Assembly: GCA_009694245.1 (NCBI GenBank)
Contig: SHVO01000006.1
Coordinates: 1 to 45,476, forward strand
Direction: 5' to 3'
Origin: Rhodospirillaceae bacterium
GTDB taxonomy: Bacteria > Pseudomonadota > Alphaproteobacteria > Rhodospirillales > Rhodospirillaceae
Length of the DNA stretch: 45,476 nucleotides
The notes beneath the pieces were generated by a model. The model was given only the letters and a program-made list of their open reading frames with translations, had not been told where the DNA came from and ran no database searches. The first letter of the stretch is position 1. Each line of letters opens with the position of its first letter. Shown piece by piece: positions 7,740 through 15,511 of this stretch. The position numbers and the translations under genes were made by a program.

Positions 7740-8360
7740 TCAGATTCGTCCAACGATCTTGCGCGCGAGACCTTCTTCCATCTTACGCTGCGACGATTTA
7801 TCGCCATTCTGCAGGAAGACCGAGACGCCAAAACTCTTGTTGCCCTTACGCGAGGCAACGCCATCACCCCACCACAGGCCTTCGTCGCCAATATCGACCG
7901 CTATAGGCTCACTCGGGATGATGTCGTGTTTGAAGGCGTCGCGGAAACTTTGCAGAAACTTCGCCGAGTCATCGCCGCCCGCCGGCCAAACCATAATATT
8001 GAGGATGGCAAAGCGCTTGCCGCCCATGGGCAGCGTCGGGTTGTCGTCGGCGACCGCATCGGTGGAAAACTGCCAGAAGCAGGTCGAGGAATAGGTGCCG
8101 AGCGGCGCGTAGTCGCCCTTGCCGCCGACCTCGCCGTCATCGCGACGTTCGCCAGGCGTGACTTTCGCGCCCACCGCCGCCGATACTTCATCGTCGGCAA
8201 GCATTGCACAGGCATTGATCGGAGCGTTTTGGCCGCTGGCGGCCTGCACCTTGCCGGCTGGGGCTGCCCCGCCCTTAGCTTGGTTGTAGGAAACGACCGC
8301 AAGTCCCACCAGGGCGAGGGCGGAAGCGGCTAACAGGCTTTTCGCGGCGGTCACGGCCAT
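7740..8360 (-). CDS. exported or membrane-anchored hypothetical protein
   Basis: The 206-residue protein has an N-terminal hydrophobic helix (AAKSLLAASALALVGLAVVSY) that acts as a signal peptide or anchor, then an Ala/Gly-rich linker and a globular domain. That domain contains INACAMLADDEVSAAVG, a motif common in small periplasmic proteins of the DUF3558-like type, and paired cysteines (ACAML and STCFWQF). The C-terminal part includes GDEGLWWGDGVASRKGNKSFGVSVFL. No catalytic motif is visible and no specific function can be assigned. The gene is upstream of the crotonase on the same strand and starts at an ATG at 8360. Confidence 0.7.
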   Translation of the reverse strand: MAVTAAKSLLAASALALVGLAVVSYNQAKGGAAPAGKVQAASGQNAPINACAMLADDEVSAAVGAKVTPGERRDDGEVGGKGDYAPLGTYSSTCFWQFSTDAVADDNPTLPMGGKRFAILNIMVWPAGGDDSAKFLQSFRDAFKHDIIPSEPIAVDIGDEGLWWGDGVASRKGNKSFGVSVFLQNGDKSSQRKMEEGLARKIVGRI

Positions 8361-8468
8361 GGATAATCTCCTGATCCAATTTGATGTAGATATAGGACCA
8401 ATTTGTAGCCCGATAAAGGCCGGGATTTACTTACATACTTTGAAGAGCTTGGACGAGAGGGGCAGAAC

Positions 8469-8785
8469 ATGACACTCGACGACTACGCGGCCTGGGCGGC
8501 GACGATCGGACAGCAAGGCGACCGCCGGCGACCGCGATCGGGCTCTTATCCTACCTGGCCTTGGGCATTACCAGCGAGGCTGGCGAGGTCGCAGCCGAGG
8601 TCAAGAAACTCTTGCGCGACGGCACCTGGGATGCCGAGCGGGTAGCCGAGGAGCTGGGGGATGTCATCTATCATTGGAGTCGACTGGCGGCGGCTACCGG
8701 GCGCAAGCCGTCCGAAATTCTCGCGGCGAGCCGAGCCAAAATCGATGCCAAAGTTAATGCCAAAGCCTGGGCCGATCAAAGTTGA
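8469..8785 (+). pseudogene. MazG-like nucleotide pyrophosphohydrolase, frameshifted
   Basis: The ATG at 8469, with GAGGGG at 8457-8462, begins MTLDDYAAWAATIGQQGDR. At about 8525 the reading must shift to the frame PATAIGLLSYLALGITSEAGEVA, which continues to the TGA at 8785. Joined, the two halves give a 105-residue MazG-like domain with the EAGEVAAEVKK and AEELGDVIYH helices carrying the metal-binding acidic residues (EExxE and ExxD pattern). The span is 317 nt, one short of a whole number of codons, so one base appears lost within the CGCCGGCG context. Such enzymes hydrolyse NTPs to NMPs. This may be a sequencing error or a real null. The 3' end overlaps the convergent MFS gene by 10 nt. Confidence 0.75.
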
Positions 8786-10020
8786 GACCGGGAGGGTCGC
8801 GCACGCCTTCGCCAAATCACGACGGCCACGCCGGTGGTGACCAGCCCGGCGGCGACGATGGTGTTCGTGAATCCGAACAGGCTGGCGAGAGTGCCGAGAC
8901 ACAAGGCGCCGACAGCTAAGCCCACGCGCGTCAGTGTGTACCAGATGCTCAAGATGCGCCCGCGCATGTCTTCCGATGCCAAAGCCTGAATGACGGTCTG
9001 CGATCCGGCGCCACCGACCACCATGAACATGCCACTCACGGCATATAATGGCACGGCTAGCCAGAAGACCTTCGTGAGCGCGAAGGCTGTCATGAAAATG
9101 CCATTGAGCATGACGCATCGCAGGAAGATCGTGTCCATGCCGACATTTGTTTTTCGATGGGCGAGAAATAGGCCACCGCAAATGGCTCCGATGCCCTGCG
9201 CCGAGGTAAAGATCGCCAGCGCGCCGACGCCGCGCCCGAATTCATTGTCGGCGATCCCGGCCAGGAGATCGCCAATCGGCCAGGTCAGGACCGAGGCCGT
9301 CACGACCGTCGGGATGACCCACTTCAAGGTCGGGTGCGCGAAGGTATAGCGCCAGCCTTGCATGAAGTCGGCCCACATGCCGGTGAAGGCAGAGGGTTGT
9401 GGACCGCTCGCGCGCTGACGGGGCGCAAGTCGCAGACTGGCCAGCGCCTTGATCACAAAGAGATAGGATACGGCGTTGAATACAAAAGCGAAGCCGGGGC
9501 CGGCGGCGGCGATCAGCGCGCCCGCCACCGCCGGACCGACAATACGCGCGCCGTTGAATATCAAGGACGTTACGGCCACGGCCTGACCGACATTTTCGCG
9601 CGGCACCAGCGTCGGCACCAAGACCAGCCGCGCGGTCTGAATGAGGGGCTGGATCAAGCCCGAGGAAATCTGAAGGAGGAGAATAATGAGGGGTGTGATG
9701 CCACCCGATAGCGTGAACGCCGCCAAGGCCGCGGCCTGGATGGTCGCGAAGATCTGTCCAACCACGGCAATTCGGCGACGATCGAAGCGATCCGCCATGA
9801 CCCCGGTGAAGGGGGCAAGGAAAATCACCGGCAGGAATTCGGCCATGGAAACCGCACCCAACCAGGCGGCCGAATGAGTCAACTCCCAGGTAAGCCAGCC
9901 CACGGCGACACGCTGGACCCAGTTCCCGATCAACGACACGCCGTTGCCGGCGGAAAAGACGGCGAAGTTGCGGATGGCGAGCGTGCTTCGCAGGGCTGAA
10001 AAGTCGAAGGCGGGCATCAT
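8776..10020 (-). CDS. MFS transporter, EntS/MFS_3-type exporter
   Basis: The 414-residue protein has about 12 hydrophobic segments. The N-terminal pattern is SLIGNWVQRVAVGWLTWELT, followed by the MFS cytoplasmic loop motif GVMADRFDRRRIAVVGQ. These match the EntS/MFS_3 family of exporters, which handle siderophores or drugs. FNGARIVGPAVAGALI is the typical fifth-helix motif. There are adjacent ATG codons at 10020 and 10017. The substrate is unknown and no siderophore genes lie nearby. It is divergent from the crotonase gene at 10141. Confidence 0.88.
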   Translation of the reverse strand: MMPAFDFSALRSTLAIRNFAVFSAGNGVSLIGNWVQRVAVGWLTWELTHSAAWLGAVSMAEFLPVIFLAPFTGVMADRFDRRRIAVVGQIFATIQAAALAAFTLSGGITPLIILLLQISSGLIQPLIQTARLVLVPTLVPRENVGQAVAVTSLIFNGARIVGPAVAGALIAAAGPGFAFVFNAVSYLFVIKALASLRLAPRQRASGPQPSAFTGMWADFMQGWRYTFAHPTLKWVIPTVVTASVLTWPIGDLLAGIADNEFGRGVGALAIFTSAQGIGAICGGLFLAHRKTNVGMDTIFLRCVMLNGIFMTAFALTKVFWLAVPLYAVSGMFMVVGGAGSQTVIQALASEDMRGRILSIWYTLTRVGLAVGALCLGTLASLFGFTNTIVAAGLVTTGVAVVIWRRRARPSRSQL

Positions 10021-10140
10021 GATGCCCCGAGAATAGCCTTCCCGCGGCGTGGTGCCAGGGTGTTATCGCGTCGGTGTTGGTTGCGGGTGGAAATCGGGTT
10101 AGAAAAGGGGCCTCAGTTCTCGTCACCCCTGGATTTTCGC

Positions 10141-10923
10141 ATGCCGCAAGACACCGTCTACCTGGATCGCGACGGACCGATCGCCACAATTCATCTCAAT
10201 CGCCCCAATAAGCGCAACGCGCTCGACAGCGGGATGTGGGCCCGGTTGATCGATCTGGTTGACGCCGCCGAGGCCGACCCGGCGGCGAAAGTCATTGTCG
10301 TCACCGGCGAAGGCGGGACCTTTGCCGCTGGATCCGACATCGAGGAATTGGGCCGTTCCCTCGACGATCCGGCGGTCTCCGAGCGAGCCGGGGACATCAC
10401 CTATCGCGCGCAGATGCGTCTGCGCCGCGCGGCCAAGCCGACCATTGCCAAAATCCGCGGTGCCTGTGTCGGCGGCGGTTGCGGTATCGCGCTGTGCTGT
10501 GACCTGCGCTTCGCCGACACCTCGGCGCAGTTTGGGATTACGCCTGGCAAGCTCGGGCTGATTTACTCGGTTGCCGACACCAAGCGGCTGGTCGACGTGG
10601 TGGGCCAGGCCCGGGCCAAAGACATCCTCTATACCGGGCGCGTGTTCGGCGCGGCGGAAGCCCTCGACTACGGCCTAATCGACTGGCTGGCGGAGCCCAA
10701 AGATCTCGATAAAGCGGTGGCGGATTACACCGCGCAAATTTGCGATGCGTCGCAGGTCTCGGCGCGCGCCAATAAGGAGATCATCCATGCCATCCTCGAC
10801 GGCCTGGCCGACGATACGCCGCGGACACGCCGGCTTTTTGTCGACGGCTTCAAGGGCGCCGACTTCAAGGAAGGCCACGCGGCCTTCATGGCCAAGCGCA
10901 AGCCCGTGTTCAAATCAACTTAG
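10141..10923 (+). CDS. enoyl-CoA hydratase/isomerase family protein
   Basis: From the ATG at 10141 the protein has 260 residues with a crotonase fold: HLNRPNKRNALD, then the oxyanion motif TFAAGSDIEEL (60-70) and ACVGGGCGIALCCDLRFA (108-125). The usual catalytic glutamates are missing: the first is Gly in GGCGIAL and the second is Gly in ITPGKLGL. It therefore probably catalyses another crotonase-family reaction (isomerase, decarboxylase or thioester hydrolase). The frame is open upstream to 10060 without coding character. The TfoX-like gene starts 12 nt downstream, so the two are likely one transcript. Confidence 0.85.
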   Translation: MPQDTVYLDRDGPIATIHLNRPNKRNALDSGMWARLIDLVDAAEADPAAKVIVVTGEGGTFAAGSDIEELGRSLDDPAVSERAGDITYRAQMRLRRAAKPTIAKIRGACVGGGCGIALCCDLRFADTSAQFGITPGKLGLIYSVADTKRLVDVVGQARAKDILYTGRVFGAAEALDYGLIDWLAEPKDLDKAVADYTAQICDASQVSARANKEIIHAILDGLADDTPRTRRLFVDGFKGADFKEGHAAFMAKRKPVFKST

Positions 10924-10935
10924 CGAGACGTTCGC

Positions 10936-11379
10936 GTGGCCGACATTTTTTTCTCTGACTATGTGATTGAGCAGCTCGGCGCGTTCGGGAAACTGACGGC
11001 GCGGCCGATGTTCGGCGGTCATGGCTTGTTCAAAGGCGGCCTCATGTTTGGCTTGATCAGCGAAGGCGAGCTATACTTCAAGGTGGATGATGCCAACCGC
11101 CCCGATTTCGAGGCGCGCAAATCCCAACCATTTTCCTATGAGGCGCGCGGGCGAAAGATCGCCTTATCCTATTGGTTTGTGCCGGAAGATGTGATCGAGG
11201 ATCCAGGTGGCCTGCAGGAATGGGCGGCGAAAGCCTATGCCGCCGCTGTCAGAGGGCGCAAAGCCGAAGTCGCCAAGCCTAAGGCCCGCCGGCGCGCACT
11301 TGGCCCGCCGCGTCGCGCCGCTGCCGGTAGAACGTCATACCAGGATGATTTTGGCCGGACTCTTCCGCCGGATAATTAG
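10936..11379 (+). CDS. TfoX/Sxy N-terminal domain protein
   Basis: The 147-residue protein has the TfoX-N fold signature: a start ending in a GTG at 10936, then KLTARPMFGGHGLFKGGLMFG, GELYFKVDDANRPDF and FSYEARGRKIALSYWFVPEDV. Full TfoX/Sxy regulators of competence have an additional C-terminal domain; this protein has only a basic Ala/Lys/Arg-rich tail (about residues 105-135). Stand-alone TfoX-N proteins are widespread and of uncertain function. The last codons (GAT AAT TAG) lie inside a long inverted repeat that supplies the stop, so the native C-terminus may have been altered by insertion of that repeat. Confidence 0.87.
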   Translation: MADIFFSDYVIEQLGAFGKLTARPMFGGHGLFKGGLMFGLISEGELYFKVDDANRPDFEARKSQPFSYEARGRKIALSYWFVPEDVIEDPGGLQEWAAKAYAAAVRGRKAEVAKPKARRRALGPPRRAAAGRTSYQDDFGRTLPPDN

Positions 11380-11457
11380 GGTCGGAGTAAAAATCCGCGC
11401 TCCGCTGTCGTGAAATATTCAAACCACGTGCGGAATTTTACTCCGACCCTAATTATC
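11371..11457. repeat. REP-like long inverted repeat
   Basis: A 22-bp perfect inverted repeat (left arm 11371-11392, right arm 11436-11457, core AGGGTCGGAGTAAAA) extends by one mismatch and five more pairs to 11398 and 11430, leaving a 31-nt loop. The GGGTCGGAGTAAAA core resembles REP sequences that accompany REP-associated tyrosine transposases in Proteobacteria, though no such transposase is in the window. The left arm overlaps the end of the TfoX gene and contains its stop codon. Confidence 0.8.
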
Positions 11458-11491
11458 GTCACCACCGCTTCAACCTAAAATCATCCTGCTT

Positions 11492-11596
11492 TAGACCGCA
11501 ATCCGATCAATTTGAATCAGGATTGCGGTCTAGATTATTGATTTGGTCGCATTATCTGAGGTGAACCGGCACCCACTTCGCCGGATAATGCTCTAG
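11492..11596. repeat. RIME-like compound palindromic repeat
   Basis: Two hairpins follow each other. A perfect 13-bp palindrome (TAGACCGCAATCC at 11492-11504, GGATTGCGGTCTA at 11520-11532) is followed by an 8-bp stem (GCATTATC at 11549-11556, GATAATGC at 11584-11591) whose loop reads GAGGTGAACCGGCACCCACTTCGC. That loop and the trailing CTCTAG are typical of the dispersed intergenic palindromes of alphaproteobacteria (RIME-type). It ends about 6 nt before the stop of the hydroxyacid dehydrogenase gene. Confidence 0.75.
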
Positions 11597-11601
11597 CCGG
11601 T

Positions 11602-12708
11602 TCAATACCCGCGTCTGATATCGACGACCGAGTACATTTTTTCGCCGGCGACGTAGCGGCGCAGGTTTTCGCGAATCAGAACCCATGCGCGGTCGGCCTT
11701 CAGTTCCGAATTGCCGGCGGTATGCGGCGTGATGACGACGTTGGGAATGCGCCACAGCGGATGATCCTTGGGCAGCGGATCCGGGTCCACCAAGTCCATG
11801 CCGACGCCGGCGAGCTTGCCGGACTTGAGGGCGGCCATGAGGTCGGCAGTGTTAACGCTCTCGCCCCGGCCGATGTTGATGAAATAGGCCGTGGGTTTCA
11901 TGCGCGCGAACATGGCCGCGTTGAACAGGCCGATGGTCTCGGGCGTTAGCGGAGTTACATTCACCACCACGTCGGCCTCGCCGATCATCGCCGGCAGTTC
12001 ATTGGCAAGGCCCACGCGCTCGACAAACGGCGGGCCCTCGCGGCTGCTGTTGCGCGTGGCGATCACGCGCATTCCGAAGGCATTGGCGCGCTTGGCAAGA
12101 TCGGTGCCGACCCCGCCAAGTCCGACGACCAGCATGGTCTTACCGTCGAGATCCATGACCCGGCGCATGGGCCTTGCGTCCCAAATCCCATCGCGCTGAT
12201 TGCTTATCGCGACATTGATCTGGCGCGTTAGGGTGAGCAGCAGCGCCATGCTGTGTTCGGCGACATTTGGTCCATTCAGGCGTTGGGCATTGGTAAGCAG
12301 CATGCCGCCCGCGCGCACCTTGGGCACCGCGAGGCAGTCCTCAACACCGGCCTGTTGCGAATGGATCCATTTCAGTTTTACCCCGGCATTGACGACCTCC
12401 GCCTGGCAGAACCCCACCAGGGCGTCGGCGTCGCCAACTTGCGCCAAGGCCTCCTTGGGATTTCGGGCAGGCACCAAAGTCACGCCTTTAACGGCCTCCT
12501 GAAACCAGGCGATGCGTTCGGCGCCCTCCGCGAGGACGACAATCTTCTTAGGTTTCTCCCAACCCTTCATTTCCCTTACCGGTGCAGGCCCCTCGCGCAG
12601 ACCAAGCGCGGCCACGACCTCGGCGACAGATTCTTCCGCCCGTGCCGGTATGAGTGCGCCGATCAGGCAAATCAGGGCGATACTTAAGGATCGAATAGCC
12701 GGCATCAT
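11602..12708 (-). CDS. D-2-hydroxyacid dehydrogenase with signal peptide
   Basis: The 368-residue protein has a Sec-type leader (SLSIALICLIGALIPARA|EE, cleavage near residue 24) followed by a complete D-2-hydroxyacid dehydrogenase. The NAD-binding motif GLGGVG lies at 196-201, the catalytic arginine in NIGRGE is R281, and the catalytic histidine in TPHTAG is H329. Where most relatives have Glu in the E-P-L-P motif this protein has Asp (D310 in VDPDPLP). Such enzymes are normally cytoplasmic NAD(P)H-dependent 2-ketoacid reductases, so export would be unusual. Either the leader is a membrane anchor or the enzyme works in the periplasm with bound cofactor. It heads towards the palindromic repeat and overlaps the upstream small gene by 4 nt (ATGA). 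Confidence 0.85.
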   Translation of the reverse strand: MMPAIRSLSIALICLIGALIPARAEESVAEVVAALGLREGPAPVREMKGWEKPKKIVVLAEGAERIAWFQEAVKGVTLVPARNPKEALAQVGDADALVGFCQAEVVNAGVKLKWIHSQQAGVEDCLAVPKVRAGGMLLTNAQRLNGPNVAEHSMALLLTLTRQINVAISNQRDGIWDARPMRRVMDLDGKTMLVVGLGGVGTDLAKRANAFGMRVIATRNSSREGPPFVERVGLANELPAMIGEADVVVNVTPLTPETIGLFNAAMFARMKPTAYFINIGRGESVNTADLMAALKSGKLAGVGMDLVDPDPLPKDHPLWRIPNVVITPHTAGNSELKADRAWVLIRENLRRYVAGEKMYSVVDIRRGY

Positions 12709-12935
12709 CGTTCGTCCTCATAAAAAAGACTCCGCATGGCGCGTACGATCTGTTCGCGCGTCTTGGGGTCCTCGATCGCCGCCGACAGCTTTTCACGAAT
12801 CTGAGCGACGTTTCGCGCCGCGAGCCGACCATCACCGGCAGCGGCCGCGATTTGCGCGGCCTCGGCTCCGAGCGCTTTGGCCTTGGTTCGCGCCGGCTTT
12901 TTGGTTCCCTTACGATCCTTACCGGTCGGCGTCAT
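12705..12935 (-). CDS. small basic hypothetical protein
   Basis: The 76-residue protein from the ATG at 12935 has a Lys/Arg-rich N-terminus (TPTGKDRKGTKKPARTKAK) and a helical remainder with VAQIREKLSAAIEDPKTREQIVRAMRSLF. I recognise no family. The start overlaps the stop of the upstream membrane protein (ATGA), and its own stop overlaps the start of the hydroxyacid dehydrogenase. The three genes therefore look like a translationally coupled operon. The frame extends to 12947, but the coupled ATG is the more likely start. Confidence 0.6.
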   Translation of the reverse strand: MTPTGKDRKGTKKPARTKAKALGAEAAQIAAAAGDGRLAARNVAQIREKLSAAIEDPKTREQIVRAMRSLFYEDER

Positions 12936-13204
12936 CGCTCCGACCACTCCGACGGATCCGGATCGTTCATGGGTTCCTTATAGGGTCCCCGGTAAGGCTT
13001 GACTCTGGATACGATGACGCAGAACGCGCCATGGCTGATGGCAAAACACAATAAGACCGGCCATGGAGGAATCCCGTTGAAGAACGCGATCGCGAGAGCG
13101 GTGAGGACGACGAACACCGCAACCGTCATCCAGACAATCACCCGGCGTGGATTCATGGCGTTGCCATAGCGGCTCGCCGGTGAGCTCGATGATTTGTTTG
13201 CCAT
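12932..13204 (-). CDS. small two-helix membrane protein
   Basis: From the ATG at 13204 the protein has 90 residues. There is a polar, Ser-rich N-terminus and two hydrophobic helices (VIVWMTVAVFVVLTALAIAF and WPVLLCFAISHGAFCVIVS). The acidic C-terminal tail ends NDPDPSEWSER. No family is recognised. A TTG at 13237 would add 11 residues. It is first in the three-gene operon with the basic small protein and the hydroxyacid dehydrogenase. Confidence 0.6.
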   Translation of the reverse strand: MANKSSSSPASRYGNAMNPRRVIVWMTVAVFVVLTALAIAFFNGIPPWPVLLCFAISHGAFCVIVSRVKPYRGPYKEPMNDPDPSEWSER

Positions 13205-13217
13205 GGGTAAGCTTACT

Positions 13218-13248
13218 CTGCCGGGTATACCCTTCAAGTCCCCGGCAG
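13218..13248. other. hairpin between ilvA and the small membrane-protein operon
   Basis: CTGCCGGG at 13218-13225 pairs perfectly with CCCGGCAG at 13241-13248 around a 15-nt loop. It lies about 80 nt beyond the ilvA stop and just upstream of the next gene. It lacks a T tract, so it could be a rho-type RNA structure or a leader hairpin rather than an intrinsic terminator. Confidence 0.4.
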
Positions 13249-13328
13249 GTTTTAACGGCTGGACCGGAGCCGCCCAGGGAAATTCCGCAAGGCCCAGATT
13301 CGCGCCGTTATTTCAGCATGATACCGCC

Positions 13329-14575
13329 TCAGGCTTGGTTCGGGTCGCGGACCGTAAGTTTGAAACCGGCCGCGCGGATGTCGTCTATGACCTGTTGGGC
13401 GTGCGTCTGGTCGCGGGTTTCGATGGTGATACCAAGCCGCGCCGCACTCGCCGACAGATCAAGCGCGAAGCGGCCGTGGGAAACCTCAAGAATATTAGCG
13501 CCCAATTCCGCGCAGATGCCGGCGATCGCGCGCAACGATCCCGGCCGGTCGGGAAGTTCGATCGACAAGGTCAAAATCTGGCCGATGCGCATTAAATTGC
13601 GCATGAGCACCGACGACAGCATGCGGGCGTCGATATTGCCGCCTGAGAGGACGAGGCCGACTTTCCGGCCTTTGAACCGCTGCGGGTATTCCAGCAGCGC
13701 CGCGAGCGGTGCCGCACCCGCACCCTCTGCAACCGTTTTCGCCATAGTGGCGTAGATGCTGATGCCGCGCTCGATGTTGGTTTCGGTAACGGTGAGGATT
13801 TCCTTGACCAAGTCCCGGACAATCGGGACAGAAAGCCGCCGACCTCACGCAGGGCAATGCCTTCGGCCATGGTCGCGCCCCCACAGGGCCGATTGCCGCG
13901 CGCGAGAGAATTGATCATCGCGGGATAGAGCTCGGTCTCAATGCCGACGATCTCAACCTCGGGCTTGATCTCCCTGGCGGCTAACGCGATACCAGCAATC
14001 AGACCGCCGCCGCCGATCGGGACAACGATCGCATCGAGGTCGGGTGCCGCTTCAAGCATTTCCATGCCGATCACGCCCTGGCCGGAGATCACCTCGACGT
14101 CGTCGTAGGGGTGAATCAGCAAGAGCCCCCGTTCCTCAGCCATGCGCCGCGCTGCCACCGCTGCTTCGGCGAAGTCGTCGCCTTCGAGCACGACTTTGCC
14201 GCCGTAGTCGCCGGTCTTGCGGATTTTGTCGAAAGGCGTGCCCCGTGGCATGACGATGGTGGCGGGAATGCCGAGACGTCTCGCGTGAAAGGCGATTCCT
14301 TGCGCGTGGTTTCCAGCCGACATAGCGACCACGCCGGCTTTTTTTTGCGCGTCCGACAGCGTCGTCAGCTTGGCTATGGCGCCGCGTGCCTTGAAGGCGC
14401 CGGTATGCTGCATATTCTCGTACTTGACGAAAACCTCGCAACCGGTGAACTGCGACAGCGCGGGGCGATGCAATGTCGGCGTGACAATAAACTGACCCTT
14501 GGTGCGTTCGCGGGCGGCGCGGATCGAGGCGGCGGTGGGAAGCGCTGCCGGCGTCACGGTGTTGGGCGCGCTCAT
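13329..14575 (-). pseudogene. ilvA: threonine ammonia-lyase with ACT domain, frameshifted
   Basis: The gene starts at the ATG at 14575. It encodes a fold-type II PLP enzyme with the lysine in HTGAFKARGA (K62), the SAGNHAQG substrate loop and the glycine-rich phosphate clamp VVPIGGGGLIAG. At about 13826, after EGIALREVGGFLS, the frame changes. The continuation PIVRDLVKEILTVTE and the C-terminal ACT domain (ILTLSIELPDRPGSLRAI) are read one base away to the stop at 13329. Length is 1247 nt, one short of a whole number of codons, and the break lies at a CCC run. Intact, this would be the 415-residue catabolic-type threonine dehydratase that makes 2-oxobutanoate for isoleucine. The pyridoxal and ACT parts are otherwise well preserved. 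Confidence 0.85.
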
Positions 14576-14579
14576 CGGT

Positions 14580-15338
14580 TTAGCGGGGTTTGAAAATGAA
14601 GTTGTTGATGTAACCGGCTCCGCCAAATGCCGCGCGGTTGCGTTCAGGATCGAATTCGGCAATCGGGCGCAAACTTCCGTCGCGCAAAAAAAACGCATCC
14701 ATGCCCAGCTCCAAGACGCCTGCCAGGCACTGCTCGATGGACTTGCCCGTGTGTTGTTCCTCGAGTTCGATCTGCATGACTGGCCGCTCGCGCTGAATGG
14801 TCTCGAGCGCGCCGGCAAGGACCGCGGTCTCATGGCCCTCAACATCGATCTTGATGAAGCCGACGTTGGCAAACCCGTATGAGTCGAGTGTGCGCTGGGT
14901 AACCGGTAACGAGCCGGCGCCGACGTTGCGTTTGCGCGGGTTCAATGAGGCAGTCTGGTTGGAGTAGCCTCCGCCGTACATGGGCACGATCAGCTCGGCC
15001 GTGCCGACGCGGTCCGACAGCGCCACCCGATGGGCCACGACATTGGGCGGCAAGCTGCGGGTGAGAATGCGGTAGATCTTCGGATTGGGTTCGAAGGCCT
15101 CGACGCTTTGACAGGTCTGGGCGAGCAGGTGGCTGTAGACGCCCTTGTTGGCCCCGACATCGATAGCGACGCGGTCGCGAGGCACAATCTGCGGCAGGAT
15201 CTTGAGCTCGGCCTCGCCTTTGCGCAGGTGTTTGCGGATCAGACGCCACATATAAAGCCGCGGCGGGACCAGGGCGTATTTCAACCGCTCTTCCAGCGTA
15301 TAAGGCGGAGTCCAATCGGCGGGCAGTTCGACGCTCAA
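14580..15338 (-). CDS. FkbM family methyltransferase
   Basis: The 252-residue protein has the FkbM-type SAM methyltransferase core. The SAM-binding motif is VAIDVGANKGVYSHLLA, followed by VEAFEPNP and the conserved FIKIDVEGHE block, then MQIELEEQHTG near the end. Such enzymes O-methylate sugars and other secondary metabolites, and many sit in surface-polysaccharide loci, which fits the glycosyltransferase-like gene just upstream. The start is a TTG at 15338 that overlaps the TGA of a 45-codon upstream gene, so translation is probably coupled. The ilvA start is 4 nt downstream. Confidence 0.87.
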   Translation of the reverse strand: MSVELPADWTPPYTLEERLKYALVPPRLYMWRLIRKHLRKGEAELKILPQIVPRDRVAIDVGANKGVYSHLLAQTCQSVEAFEPNPKIYRILTRSLPPNVVAHRVALSDRVGTAELIVPMYGGGYSNQTASLNPRKRNVGAGSLPVTQRTLDSYGFANVGFIKIDVEGHETAVLAGALETIQRERPVMQIELEEQHTGKSIEQCLAGVLELGMDAFFLRDGSLRPIAEFDPERNRAAFGGAGYINNFIFKPR

Positions 15339-15472
15339 GGTTTGACCTGCAGGAGCACGTCGCGCGGCGAGAACGGTGCAGTGGAGATCGCGGACTTTTC
15401 ATCCGGCACGGCGATAATGACGCCGCCCAGCACGATAAAGGCGATCAGGAAATAGAGAATGATCATCGGCAT
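15335..15472 (-). CDS. 45-residue single-helix membrane protein
   Basis: Between the glycosyltransferase-like gene and the FkbM gene, an ATG at 15472 opens a 45-codon frame. It has one strong transmembrane helix (MIILYFLIAFIVLGGVIIAV) and then a short polar tail ending LLQVKP. Its TGA overlaps the FkbM start codon, which supports expression by translational coupling. No family is recognised and the Shine-Dalgarno is weak. Confidence 0.5.
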   Translation of the reverse strand: MPMIILYFLIAFIVLGGVIIAVPDEKSAISTAPFSPRDVLLQVKP

Positions 15473-15511
15473 GAACCGGTCATAGTCCGGAGGATTGGAC
15501 GAGGCAAGCTG

